Positions 8,345 to 18,159 of a stretch of DNA of 24,021 nucleotides are shown piece by piece. Each line of letters opens with the position of its first letter. Position 1 is the stretch's first letter. Source of the DNA: Coptodactyla brooksi (Eukaryota; Arthropoda; Insecta; Coleoptera; Scarabaeidae); assembly GCA_033557675.1 (NCBI GenBank), contig JAWQRM010000329.1, positions 1 to 24,021 on the forward strand. The letters run 5' to 3'. A program made the position numbers and the translations under genes. The notes beneath the pieces are model-generated. The model saw only the letters and a list, made by a program, of their open reading frames with translations. It had not been told where the DNA came from and searched no databases.

Positions 8345-9523
8345 ACTACCAAATTTCTTCTATCTACAAAGAATTTAATATGTCTCCAAGTGTATTGACG
8401 TATTGGACTACCAATATTAACGATGTATCCTTTAATAAATCTGCCAAATTAACTACCGTGAATAACAATTGCAGTAGCACCTTGAAATTAAAGCAATACT
8501 GTAGTCATTCTCGTTTCTTAATGCAGTCAGATTTGAGAAACTGAAATAAGTACACTAGAAATGTCCACTAGAAAACACGCTATAGATAAATGGAACTTTC
8601 TAAAGTTTAGAATCTAAAGAGAACAGTAAACAGACTGTTCCTAATGTTTCAAGACAGTAAAATGATCTGCTTAGCCCATCTCTAATATATCTCAATTTCT
8701 AAAAAATGCGATTTGTTGACTTTTGCACCTAATGCAATTTTGTCACATTTCAAGACTATAGATCACAGAATTGATTACAAATAAAAACCATTTTCAGTAA
8801 TTTAATACTTTATTGTTGATGATAATCTTCACAATAAATGTTTCCATATCAGCCAACGTTACATTCATACACTTTTCTTTTCATATTTATGGTTGAAGCA
8901 CCATCCACATATAACCATACTTTTCTTTTTCTAATTTTTGCTTCCATTTGCAGCAATAATTTTCTTTAGTGAATGATGTGTTATTGAGGGTTTGTTACAA
9001 ATTTAGAATGATATCCAACAAAATGATGTATACAGTGATTTTGTATCATTGCAGTATTTACAATAGAACAAAAAGGAATTTAAAACCACATTAGGTATCA
9101 TAACATTTTTAAAACTTTACAGTAATGCACACCCATTTTGTTCAGTTTTACCACTTCTGTTGGCACAGTCATGCACTACATCATCTTGATCTCCCTATTT
9201 TCTGCTTGATTCCTTTTGACATCTGTAAATTAATTCTCTTGTCTCGATAATAATTTCTTTCTTTAGATTTTCTCTGCACATTTTTGTGTAATGTCCTGGA
9301 GCAATAAGTACATTTTTAAAATAAATCGTCTGCCAAATACATGTTATTGTAGTAAGCAATATAAATAGAATGCCCTAGTCAATAATTTTCTAATAAAAAC
9401 TGCTTTTGCATGCCTTTGGCCATCACAATTATCTGAAGCACCATCATAACTGTTAACATTTATACACTGTTTACTTTTAGAAAATGTTTGAGAGGCAAAC
9501 AGATATTTTATTATTGAATTCAC
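8345..9523. other. AT-rich stretch with a possible transposon relic on the - strand
   Basis: No firm gene. On the - strand around 9440-9380 the reading SDNCDGQRHAKAVF recalls the (S/T)DNC-GQN motif of a common insect transposon-encoded protein family, but the flanking residues are weak and interrupted by stops. The rest (8345-9300) shows no recognisable similarity. Confidence 0.25.
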
Positions 9524-9534
9524 TGTTTGTCTAC
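9524..9534 (+). repeat. Target-site duplication of foldback copy 2 (left)
   Basis: TGTTTGTCTAC, matching TGTTTGTCCAC at 9738-9748 in 10 of 11 positions. Confidence 0.65.
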
Positions 9535-9737
9535 TAAAGTTGGGGTTTGGAACCTTTGCCTTTGTAATAAAGTAAAAACGAAATCACCACTACGTCAAAA
9601 TGTGAAAAAGGATAGTTAGCATCATCAAGAGGGACGAAAAACTGTCATCACTCCTGATGATGCTAACTTGGTTAGCGAAACATGCGTTGAGCATCTTTTT
9701 TTCACATTTTGGCATAGTGGTGACTTCGTTCTTACTT
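9535..9737 (+). mobile_element. Foldback element, copy 2 of 3
   Basis: A 203-bp insertion between 11-bp direct repeats. The 5' end (GTTGGGGTTTGGAACCTTTG) and 3' end (ATAGTGGTGAC... TTACTT) align with copy 1. The left arm from 9565 (AAAGTAAAAACGAAATCACC, then CACTACGTCAAAATGTG) is the near reverse complement of the right arm ending at 9737. The left arm lacks a ~26-bp block, TGCTCAACGCATGTTTCGC and following, that would pair with the hammerhead-like core in the right arm. About 30 bp at the 5' end lie outside the palindrome. There is no coding capacity, so it is non-autonomous. Confidence 0.75.
9651..9691 (+). ncRNA. Candidate minimal type I hammerhead ribozyme
   Basis: All conserved core nucleotides of a hammerhead are present in order. 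Stem I 5' strand CTC (9651-9653); CTGATGA (9654-9660); one unpaired T; stem II GCTAAC-TTG-GTTAGC (9662-9676, six perfect pairs); GAAA (9677-9680); a two-pair stem III, AC/GT, with loop ATGC; T at 9688 as the NUH cleavage base; and stem I 3' strand GAG (9689-9691). Cleavage would fall after 9688. The very short stem III resembles hammerheads known from Penelope-like retroelements and animal retrozymes. Weak points: the extra T at the base of stem II, a three-pair stem I, and U rather than C at the cleavage site. The sequence match is direct; activity is inference. Confidence 0.5.
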
Positions 9738-9748
9738 TGTTTGTCCAC
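9738..9748 (+). repeat. Target-site duplication of foldback copy 2 (right)
   Basis: TGTTTGTCCAC, one mismatch to 9524-9534. Confidence 0.65.
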
Positions 9749-9749
9749 T

Positions 9750-10590
9750 TCTACAGTGAAAACATTGCAAAATCAATAGTTAACTGAATGATTCATCTCT
9801 CATTTTTATAGTGCCCATTTAGGACAATAGTTCAATGATCTCTTCATTTAATCCATTTCCTCTGACGGTCACTGAAACTTTATTCTGAAATTGGTTACCA
9901 TAATCACTTGTGAAGAAAGAAATTTGTTCCAATTATGAATTCAATCGATCAAACAGAGTAATCGTGGTAATATTAGAAACTTGACCAATAAATAAATAAT
10001 TTTACAATAATTAGTAAGCAGAGCAATGTGAGAAGTTAGAAATGAATTAGTTTTAGTTAGGTAGTAATAACAATATTTAATTGTATAAGAAAACGTCTAT
10101 TACAGAGGAGTTACAATAATTAGCTTAAACCCTATCAACTAAAAACTACTTCGATGGTTTCCCGATGAATATATATTCTACCCAAATACAATTCATATTA
10201 AACAATAACAATAATTAATTACATTAGCGATAATAAACACAAAACAAAAATAATTTCAAAAAATGAAAATAAACACTTCAATATACTACACGATCATAGA
10301 TACTTAGTTTTAGAAATGAACATAAAACAAATGCTAATCGACATGAATTAACTTCAAAATTACAAATAGAAACATCTTGCTCATTACTTCATAAATACAG
10401 TAACACATTTCTCCAGAAATAGGTTGTATACATTGTTTGATCTAGAGCAATCGTTCACAACTCATCCAAGGCATCAGTAAGAACCAAGTTCATGTGAATG
10501 TTCAAAGTTATTTATATTAATATGAGCAGTTACAATTTAAAGTAACTGCTCTTGAATAACATCATAGAAAGACATAAAATATATTGTGCA
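9750..10590. other. AT-rich stretch, nothing recognised
   Basis: No open frame of note, no repeat with ends, and no similarity recognised. Confidence 0.4.
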
Positions 10591-10593
10591 TTT

Positions 10594-10599
10594 TTTATT
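10594..10599 (-). promoter_or_regulatory. Candidate polyadenylation signal on the - strand
   Basis: AATAAA on the - strand, about 80 bases downstream of the stop of the candidate terminal exon at 10679-10783. Confidence 0.4.
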
Positions 10600-10678
10600 G
10601 AAACTAAAACTAAGTCCAAAAGCAATATGTATTACAGAAATTGGAACATACTAAAACTGGATGGCAACATCATCAATG

Positions 10679-10783
10679 TTAACCTGTATAGTGGCAGCAA
10701 ACACATCCGGGATTGAAAATATCAAAAGAAAATCCTCCGAGAATAAACAATCCTTGATGTGAAGTTTTACATTTCTCAATGCC
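10679..10783 (-). CDS. Candidate terminal exon of an unidentified - strand gene
   Basis: On the - strand the tract TATCTTCTTTGTAG ends in AG at 10785-10784, and the sequence after it opens in phase 0 as GIEKCKTSHQGLFILGG, then FSFDIFNPGCVCCHYTG and a TAA at 10681-10679. The 3' AATAAA at 10599-10594 completes a terminal-exon architecture. A second frame through the same DNA is also open (ALRNVKLHIKDC to AIQF, ending at 10651), so the frame is not certain. I prefer the first because its phase 0 matches the phase 0 donor of the candidate exon at 14112-14219 on the same strand. I do not recognise the protein. It could be a chance open stretch; a search against insect proteomes would settle it. 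Confidence 0.35.
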   Translation of the reverse strand, partial: GIEKCKTSHQGLFILGGFSFDIFNPGCVCCHYTG

Positions 10784-10799
10784 CTACAAAGAAGATAAA

Positions 10800-12830
10800 T
10801 ACCATTTTAGCATATATATATTCACTCTAATGAACAAATTCAACATACAATATTCAACAAAACACGATTATACAAATATGCAATAATATTCGGTACGTTC
10901 AAAAAGTCGCGGGCTGGGCAGCTATCTTGAGAATCAGATGTTTTACAGAAAAAAGAAGTTAAAAACATGAGTTACTGCATATCAAACAATGCAATTGCAT
11001 TGGGTGAGCATATCTGGTAGATCCTAGATTGCGTGTGATATATTCCGTGTGAATAAAGAAATAAATATGATGCTGTTCTACTTTTTCACGGTATATATAC
11101 GTGAGCAGAACAAACTGATCTTTTGCAAAAAGATAAAAGTTAATGGGATCTCTTAAATTTTGAAATTCAATATTCTATTGATGTTTGCCTTGAAGAGACT
11201 AATTTTCTTTATGAACTGGTTCCACTATTTCCTATTTCTCACTATTAGATTTGCTTTTTGCTTTGTATTCTTCCTGTTTAGTATTTCTTCAGTTATACCG
11301 TATTTCACACTATTTTTGTTTGTCTGTCTTTTGTCATTCTGACTTACATGTTCATATAGTTGTAATTGCTTTTTTGTATGATTTCTATTTGTGATGTTGT
11401 GATTGTTCATTTCTTTATTCAGTGCCCTGTTACTCCTTCTACTCTGTACTTTCTCCTTTTACCTCGTCAGTCTTGGATTTTACTTTTCATTCTACGTGGT
11501 ACCGTTATTATACATTAGCGTTATTTAGTGTGTTCTAATATTTATTTTATTTTATTGTACGATTCATTTCATTCCGTATGGTTTTGTTGTTTAAGGTTGT
11601 GCCCAACTATTTTAACAATTCATGTATCAAATGTCGTCTACAAATACTATTAGCTTTTCTTATTGAGATGCTCTCCAATGTTACTAATCCAAGCTTATTT
11701 TACAGTCCATCCTTATATATTTTAGAAATTGTACATAATTGATATACCTACAATTGTTACAAAACAAATTGTTTCTTTCGATACTTTTCTATTTCACATG
11801 TTCGATTCACCATGTGACGCATTAACTGTTTTCCTCTTCTCTATATTCATCCTACAGTTGTATCCTACAATTTCTTCAAAATGTCATAGCCATCCAAATC
11901 CATTGTTTTATCGCTTAGTTTAAAAACTTAGTTTAAACCATTCTGCTTTGTTTATCCTTTAGTTGTCGCAATGCTGCTTTTTATTCAGTTTTGATTCATT
12001 TTTCAATTGTCCTGTAGGACAGCTTTCGTTTTCTTTCATTGCTTTCGTTAGTATTTTGTAGTCTGTGTAGTAATTTCCTTTTTTTCTACTTATACAAAGT
12101 TTTAAGGGGAAAATTAGGTTGCATTAGGGCAAAGTTAAATATTTTATTATTATATGACCAGATATAGATCAAAAGAAGTGTAATTAAGTATGGTTTGAAA
12201 ATACTCCCTTTTGCACTTTTGTAGTTTAAAAAGCATTTTTCAAGCTACAGTCACTATCTGGGATGGGAATCTTGAAGATTGTTTTTTTCTAAATATTTTC
12301 GACAAAAGCTAAAATAAAATTCTGGAATTTGGTGTAATGGCTAACAAGGGAATGCTCCTAGCTTATGGTGGGGACATAGGAAGCAATGTAATACCTTTGA
12401 AATCAGTGTGAAAACTGGAATTCATTTGCACATAACTCATCAAAACTTAACATAGAAACTAGTTGCAACTCACACTATTCAACATTATTGACCATAAAGA
12501 TCTATGACGCTGTGACAAAATTTTTGAGCAGAAAGGTCAAATCCACTAATATTTTTGTTTTATTATGTTCATATATTCTACCTAGTACACTCTTGTTTAA
12601 AATACTGTTTCTGCTTGATCATGAATTGCGTAAATATTAAGTTGCATCATATAAAATATTTAATTTTGAGTGTAAATTTTAAGTGAACATAATGTTTGAT
12701 TGAGTGCACTTATTTTGATTTATCAATCACAATAAGCACAATTACAATCTACACACTTTTTTCAATAAGATACAATATTTTTTAATTCGATTTTCATAAA
12801 AGTCCATTGATCTAGCATTAATAAATTGTT
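10800..12830. other. Long AT-rich stretch, no gene seen
   Basis: From 11160 to about 12100 the + strand is T-rich and yields low-complexity Phe/Leu-rich frames without similarity. At 10891-10910 the motif CGGTACGTTCAAAAAGTCGC resembles a mariner-type terminal repeat, but it has no partner end and no coding sequence beside it. If the exons at 10679 and 14112 belong to one gene, this is intron. Confidence 0.4.
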
Positions 12831-12834
12831 TAAA

Positions 12835-13260
12835 GGCCTTTTCGACAGATGTTGGTTAGCACAGATTCCTTTAGTTAGGAAGAGGTCCAGGTACTCGAAG
12901 TAGTGAATCACACCAGCCATTGGCCACTAAACAGTAAGCATCACATTTTTGGGCATAAATTCGGCTTTAACATATGTCATAGACTCTCATCAGTGTCGGC
13001 CCATTGACCACAGCATCATTGTTGTCATAGAGTATCCATTTAGTGTCGCAGGTTACAAGGCAATCCAAAAACAGATGCCAATCATTGCAAATCAACAGCG
13101 ACGTTGAAATTTCGTTTGTTAACTTCATATGGCTGACATTTGCTGATCTTCATTTTACCAATCACCTGGAATTGACGTGGATTTGCTTTAACCTGCACTG
13201 CAGTACCTCATCACCAATTCTATTCTCTGGCCTCCCACAGTGTTCTTTGGCTATCCTATC
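12835..13260 (-). pseudogene. mariner transposase fragment, N-terminal to middle part
   Basis: Read right to left: GRPENRI and RLKQIHVNSR (about 13235-13180), then VSHMKLTNEISTSLLICND (about 13130-13075), and FLDCLVTCDTKWILYDNN (about 13065-13015) with the first catalytic Asp in TCDTKW. After a frame change come KAEFMPKNVMLTV, a stop in place of one Trp, and WPMAGVIHYFEYLD (about 12975-12890). This is the standard order of mariner transposases (VPHEL-E-NK--R, TGDEKWI-YDN, HPKKVML-VWW---GVIHYE). The second and third catalytic residues and both inverted repeats are missing. Several stops interrupt the helix-turn-helix region. It is not the missing half of the mariner at 1988-2190 in any provable sense. 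Confidence 0.75.
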
Positions 13261-13621
13261 CTGTCCAGATTAAAACTTACCATACCAAAATGAATGGTTT
13301 ATTCCTTTACAAAGCCTTCTCCAAACTAAAACAATAACGTTTGACATTTCATATGTTCTAATATAATACCATGGTACTAAGAAATTTTATTGTTAGCAGC
13401 AATTCTACAGTAACAAACTATGCATAAAACCTATGACTGTTATCTGCGTAATTCCTTATTGCAGAATTGTTGTAAGAAACTAAATTATTTAATTCAATAG
13501 TATTATATTGGTATTATAATTATAAAAGAGTACAAGCAGTATATGAAACAAAAGTGCAGTAAGTATATTTATACATAGTAAAACAAAAGATACATGTTGT
13601 TAGGAGGTTGCATGAACCACG

Positions 13622-13671
13622 TCAGCATAACGTAAGTGCTGTCTCGACAGGCAGCACTTATGTTATGCTGA
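13622..13671. repeat. 20-bp hairpin (one mismatch, 10-base loop)
   Basis: TCAGCATAACGTAAGTGCTG (13622-13641) and, at 13652-13671, its reverse complement except for one position. The loop TCTCGACAGG overlaps a smaller inverted pair CTGTC/GACAG. No flanking target duplication or coding sequence is evident. Confidence 0.8.
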
Positions 13672-14111
13672 AAGGGGAGGTAATTTTAAAAGTGTCAGTA
13701 ATATTTAGAAAAAACCACCGCCTAGGAGTTCCCATTTAAAGAGCTGTAGCTCCCTTAAGAAACTTGGTTCAACCTATAGGTAGAAATATTGTTCTGCATT
13801 AAATTCTACTTCTATTCTATTTTAGTTAGAATGATTTCTATAGTCTTGTAGTGAACTATATTCTTTCTACTCATTTAGATGTTATAAGCTGATAGTTTTA
13901 CCAACTAAATATATCAATTCATGCTTTTATCTTCTTTGGTGCCTCTTCATGTTGAACTTTTCTCCAGTTGTTTCCACATTAAACCTGTCCTTTGCAGCTC
14001 TCCATACATGTATGAAAGGAAAATATAATAAGGATTAACCATTTCAAGTACCAAAAAATGCTATAATTATCCAGGAATTGCACCACTCTCATATTCCATA
14101 ATACATCTTAC

Positions 14112-14219
14112 TGCAAATATGAAGTCTTTATGTTGAGGACATAGACATACACAGTTTATGACAGTTTTTGCAGAATTTACCCATGGAAAATTTTCAAGGA
14201 ATATGAAGTTCCGGAAAAA
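14112..14219 (-). CDS. Candidate internal exon of an unidentified - strand gene
   Basis: On the - strand a strong acceptor (ATTATTTTTCTTTTCTAG, AG at 14221-14220) opens a 108-base exon closed by a good donor, GTAAGA, at 14111-14106. Only one frame is open through it: FFRNFIFLENFPWVN, then SAKTVINCVCLCPQHKDFIFA, phase 0 at both ends. If the donor is not used, the frame continues another 15 residues to a stop. I do not recognise the domain; the Cys/His spacing (CVCLCPQH) is notable but not diagnostic. A further open piece on the same strand near 14000-13938 (WRAAKDRFNVETTGEKF, ending MKRHQRR and a stop) could be an alternative downstream exon. Confidence 0.35.
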
Positions 14220-14229
14220 CTAGAAAAGA

Positions 14230-15445
14230 AAAATAATAATAAAATAAAACAATAAACAAACTATATGTCAGACAATCATCAGTAATAACATATTAGAACA
14301 TATCCACCAAAATAGATTTAAATGATTAGATTTAAATCAAACAAACTAGATTTTGTGATGTTCTCACAGACTTTCATAAATGAAAAGAAATTATATTATA
14401 TCTAAACTGAAAAAGCACATTTTCACTAAGTACGTAAGTTCAAATTACTCAAAGATAAATTTCACTCTGAGCCAAATGGATAAAAAAGCATCTTTTCCTC
14501 CATTCATGATCTTTTCGAAGAACAATTTTAGTATAAATGAAGTTAAGAGAAGTATAACTGAGATAAAGAAGTAGATTTATAAGAGTTAGATTTAAAATAC
14601 CTTCCTTATGTTGCCTCTAAAGTATAGATAATGACTGTTATTTCATTCAAAGACTAGCTAATTGTGAACTTCATCTATTTACCAAGCTATTGACTTTTAA
14701 ACTCGTACTTACACATCATAGAACATATAAATTATTTAATATTCATCAGTCAACCTGGACTTTATTAACAGTGCCTGGCGCTTTTTGTTTTGAACTCAAG
14801 AAACACCTCTCTCATCTGCACGCTTTTGTACTTGTACATGTTGGAAGAACAATTCAAATGAAAATAGCAAGCTGGTGCGGCAAGAGTAGCAGAGAAGTGA
14901 AAAATGAAAAACATAAACTGCTAGGAACTAGTTATTAAAACCACAATGTGAAATGGGGATGGTATGTACACTGGATGATTGGTCCCTTTTCATTCATAGG
15001 ATCCACAAGATCACTCTTATTGAATATCATCTGATTATGAGTACCACCATTACTGATTTTACTGGGCTGTTGTTTGATAAGTTAAAGTAGCATTAGTTTA
15101 TTTTAATACTTCAAATCATTCAGTTTAAATAATTAATTAATTATTGTTTAAATAATTCAAACCGCTCAGTTTAGCTATTAGAATATCAAACTATCTAATT
15201 CGAACAATTTGAATAAATTATTTCAAACAATAAAATTGATTGACTAGTTGCTTGATAGCCTATCACTGTGAGCATCAAATCTGTCCCTAAGATTCCCTAT
15301 TATCTTTATTGTTAGAATACCAAAGAATATTTCCACAGGCAAGGTCACAACAATAGTTTTCCGTGGGAACCATCAATGTCAAATGGTGTATTTCTAGTAA
15401 ATGTTAAATATCATCAGTATATGTAAAATTCTCACCCTGCCCCAG
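14230..15445. other. AT-rich stretch with imperfect inverted repeats
   Basis: No gene recognised. 15125-15232 is an imperfect AT-rich foldback: GTTTAAATAATTCAAA near 15147 pairs loosely with TTTGAATAAATTATTTCAAAC near 15209, with an AATTAATTAATT block beside it. At 14316-14340 two GATTTAAAT motifs flank GATTA; similar motifs recur at 23223-23256. Confidence 0.35.
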
Positions 15446-15449
15446 CTGT

Positions 15450-15516
15450 AGATAAAGAGATAAGAGAGAGATAGAGGGAAATAAGACAGATAAAGAAGAT
15501 AAGAGAGATTAGGAAA
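15450..15516 (+). repeat. Purine-rich degenerate microsatellite
   Basis: A run of GATAA, GAGA and AGATAAGA units with almost no pyrimidine other than T. It is diverged and has no fixed unit. On the - strand it forms a long pyrimidine tract ending in CTACAG at 15455-15450, a possible splice acceptor with no identifiable exon behind it. Confidence 0.6.
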
Positions 15517-16533
15517 TATCCTAAAGAGCGAGATGTGGTCCAAGACTTAAAAGAGAAGATAGTTATTTTATAAGAGTTTTAATTTTAATTACATATTGCG
15601 AATTCGCACTCATTGAAAATCTTAAAACATTACTTTCCTACTCACCAACTTCGAGAAAATTATAGCCATTTTCTACACTTTTTTCCATAAAGATCTAGTA
15701 AAGGCTTATAACACCCAAAAGAGGGAAGTAAGGTAATCTACCCACTAGTTTTGATCCACTTGCGTGCCAACAAACTACATCAGAAATGGGCCAGTTTGGG
15801 TTTTGAAAATCTAAATATTCAATAACCTACTAAATTAGTCGAAGCAAAAAAGCTTTTAAAAGCAACAACATATAGCACACTGATGAGTGTTTGACAATTA
15901 AAGCCTACCTGTACTGGCGTCAACGGTTTGACGCGAGTACCAATGCTTTGTTTAAAATTATACTTAATATTTTATATTGTAATGGATTTGTATTGAATAA
16001 TATATGAACATGTAAGTTTATATTTACAGCAATGAGAGGTCCAACCAGTTATAATAATAACCCACAATATTTTCTTTGTGCATGGTAAAATATGCATGTT
16101 TCACGTCCAAATAAATTATATGAAACACGTTTAAAATGTAAATCAACTTTCCATATTAAGAAATGCAATAATCAATGATTCACCAAAGATTAATAACATA
16201 TCAACACATTCATGTCCTTCAAAGAACGACGACATTTTAAATGTGAACAATATGAAACACTTAAAGTACAAAAGTATGTAACACCCAAAAATAATAAAAA
16301 GAAAGCACTCACGCCGAACAGTAACACAATTCTTACAACTACCACAGACATCAGACTGTAACACAATTCGGCTCAAAAGCAATAACTGGAAAGTAACTGA
16401 TGAAGTAATGACAGGTTTTTACAGTCGACGTGTTTTGTAGAGCACTCTAAACTCAATTGTGTCATTCTTTTAAAACATAGTAGCTATATTACTTTCCCGT
16501 CCTGTACTTTAGTTTCTGTCAGAAAGCAGATAA

Positions 16534-16560
16534 TAATGATATATATAATATATATCATTA
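16534..16560. repeat. 27-bp AT-only-core perfect palindrome
   Basis: Arms TAATGATATATAT and its exact reverse complement around one A. It is low-complexity in the centre, so slippage at a TA repeat could have produced it. Confidence 0.75.
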
Positions 16561-17106
16561 CAGATATAAACAAAAATAAATGAAAACGCGAGCACAAAGG
16601 TACGTAACACAGAAATATAAGACAAAAACGTGATTGAAGATAAAAACATGATTATTGAAAACTAACAAAATGACGGTACTATTGAAAGAAAATGCAGCAC
16701 TTCCAAATAAGATTTAAAAAAGTACTCAAAAACAGACAAGATTTGTTATTATGATGAAGTAATGACTGGTAATGACAGCTAATGGTGGACAATAACATTT
16801 TTGGATAGCACTCTAGAATCGAACACATTTATTGATTTATTTTGACAATTTTATTATAAAACCATTAATTTTTTGTACTGGCATAACAAGAATAAATGAG
16901 AAGCTATGAAATTTTTGTGAAAAACATGTACCATTCCATTTAAAAAATGTAACTTGATTTTTTTGTAGACATTGTATGTGTGAACGTCAGCCTTAGGTAG
17001 ACATATCGCTCTTTGCTTACCGTATACAAAAGTTTTCTCCCGAAACAATATCTCTTACCAATTCCAAGATATCGAGCGGGGGAATCTTACTGGGACACCC
17101 CATATA

Positions 17107-17132
17107 AATCACATAACTCAAATTATGTGATT
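17107..17132. repeat. 10-bp perfect inverted repeat
   Basis: AATCACATAA and TTATGTGATT around a 6-base loop. Confidence 0.7.
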
Positions 17133-17439
17133 CAAGTGTTTGTTCATTGATTTTAACAGTCAGCAGAGGAACAAATAATTCAAAATCAGGCCTAAGCAGT
17201 TCAAAATATCTAAACGGGTTTTGAAAAAGTGAGAAGTAAAATGAAGTACGCCTGCCAAAAGTTTCTATGTGTGGGTGACGCATTGCTTTGCACTCGCTCA
17301 ACAAGGCAACACAAAAAGGAAAGCAATTTGGTCGTGAACAAATACTTAAACAGCCTTGGTTTATATCGTCTAGAAAATTGTAACAATGAAAAATAATAAA
17401 ATGTATATTTCTGTTATTTCTTACAAATTATCATCAGCA

Positions 17440-18155
17440 GAAAATATACGATCGAACCTACAACCACTTTAAAGGTCACTATGCTATGAAACTTGTTCTT
17501 AGAGGTACATCACTGCAGTTGTTTGCTTCATATCTACAAGGCAAGAAACAGTATGTTAGTATTGACAACAAAGGCCCTAAAATGGAAAATATGTGTGGAG
17601 TATCACAAGGGATAATACTTGCATCTGTCCTGAATCTAATATGTGCAAATGATACTGCTCGTGCAGTCAATACATATAAAACAGTCACATACACACCTTA
17701 TGCCTTTACCTGATGATGTATTGTGGAAAAATTTTGAACCTGTGGTATATGGCCACTAGGATCTATTCAGTATTTTTATCAAATTAATACATTATAATGG
17801 CAAATTAGGCCTTATTTAATATATATTACCATATTAAGATATGCTAATATTTTATGGAATTTTACTTTTGGGTGCGTTACCACATAGAAGGAATATACTT
17901 ATTCATCAACAGGAAATGATGAGAATTATAGATAGTTCATAACACACTCATCCCAAACCATGCTTCTAACACACCAGCACCTTACTACCGTTACCTTGTA
18001 TATACATACATATGTGAATGCCCGATTATTCCCAATAATTTTAAACGAAGATTCAAACAAATACATCTACATCTTCCGCAAACAAACTTACAAAAAACAT
18101 TGACTGCTACTCTTATCCAAAAATGTTCAACAAACTCTCCGAAGTGATAATCATT
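17440..18155 (+). pseudogene. Non-LTR retrotransposon (LINE) reverse transcriptase fragment
   Basis: The first block (17470-17690) reads HYAMKLVLRGTSLQLFASYL, then QGKKQYVSIDNKGPK and MCGVSQGIILASVLNLI, matching the RT fingers/palm (--LV-YG--G--L-W--SYL--RKQYV, GVPQGS-LGPLLF). It runs straight into CANDTARAV, which looks like the FADDT active-site block after a deletion, with one catalytic Asp changed to Asn. After further stops the C-terminal region is seen as LPCIYIH and ICECPIIPNNFKRRFKQIHL (about 17990-18060) and YSYPKMFNKLSEVII (about 18112-18156), matching LP-LYIYECL and Y-G-KLYNKLP. The clade is CR1- or Jockey-like. It is internally deleted, frameshifted and dead. Confidence 0.7.
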
Positions 18156-18159
18156 TCTT

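Larger units (their letters stand above)
15520..17435. other. AT-rich stretch, no gene supported
   Basis: A frame on the - strand at 17304-17017 has fairly even composition, with FRYFELLRPDFELFVPLL faintly recalling Harbinger-type transposases, but not enough to call. Other frames (for example 16382-16143 on -) show nothing. Small inverted repeats occur at 16534-16560 and 17107-17132. Confidence 0.35.

Noticed and set aside
10891..10910. mariner-like terminal repeat CGGTACGTTCAAAAAGTCGC
   Set aside because: No inverted partner, target duplication or coding relic was found with it.
11160..11342. 60-codon Phe/Leu-rich open frame that looks like membrane segments
   Set aside because: It comes from a T-rich low-complexity tract with no start context or similarity.
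13622..13671. microRNA precursor
   Set aside because: The 20-bp stem with a 10-base loop is shorter than a normal precursor and lacks extended lower stem pairing.
14690..14938. 82-codon open frame on the + strand
   Set aside because: No motif, splice site or similarity recognised; length within chance for this window.
15250..15390. Possible piggyBac N-terminal fragment on the - strand (VEIFFGILTIKII)
   Set aside because: Too short and generic; no catalytic or Cys-rich block nearby.
16143..16382. 79-codon - strand frame with Cys and hydrophobic residues
   Set aside because: No recognisable family, and composition expected of AT-rich noncoding DNA.
17017..17304. Possible Harbinger transposase (FRYFELLRPDFELFVPLL)
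   Set aside because: The similarity is limited to one hydrophobic stretch; downstream residues do not follow the family.
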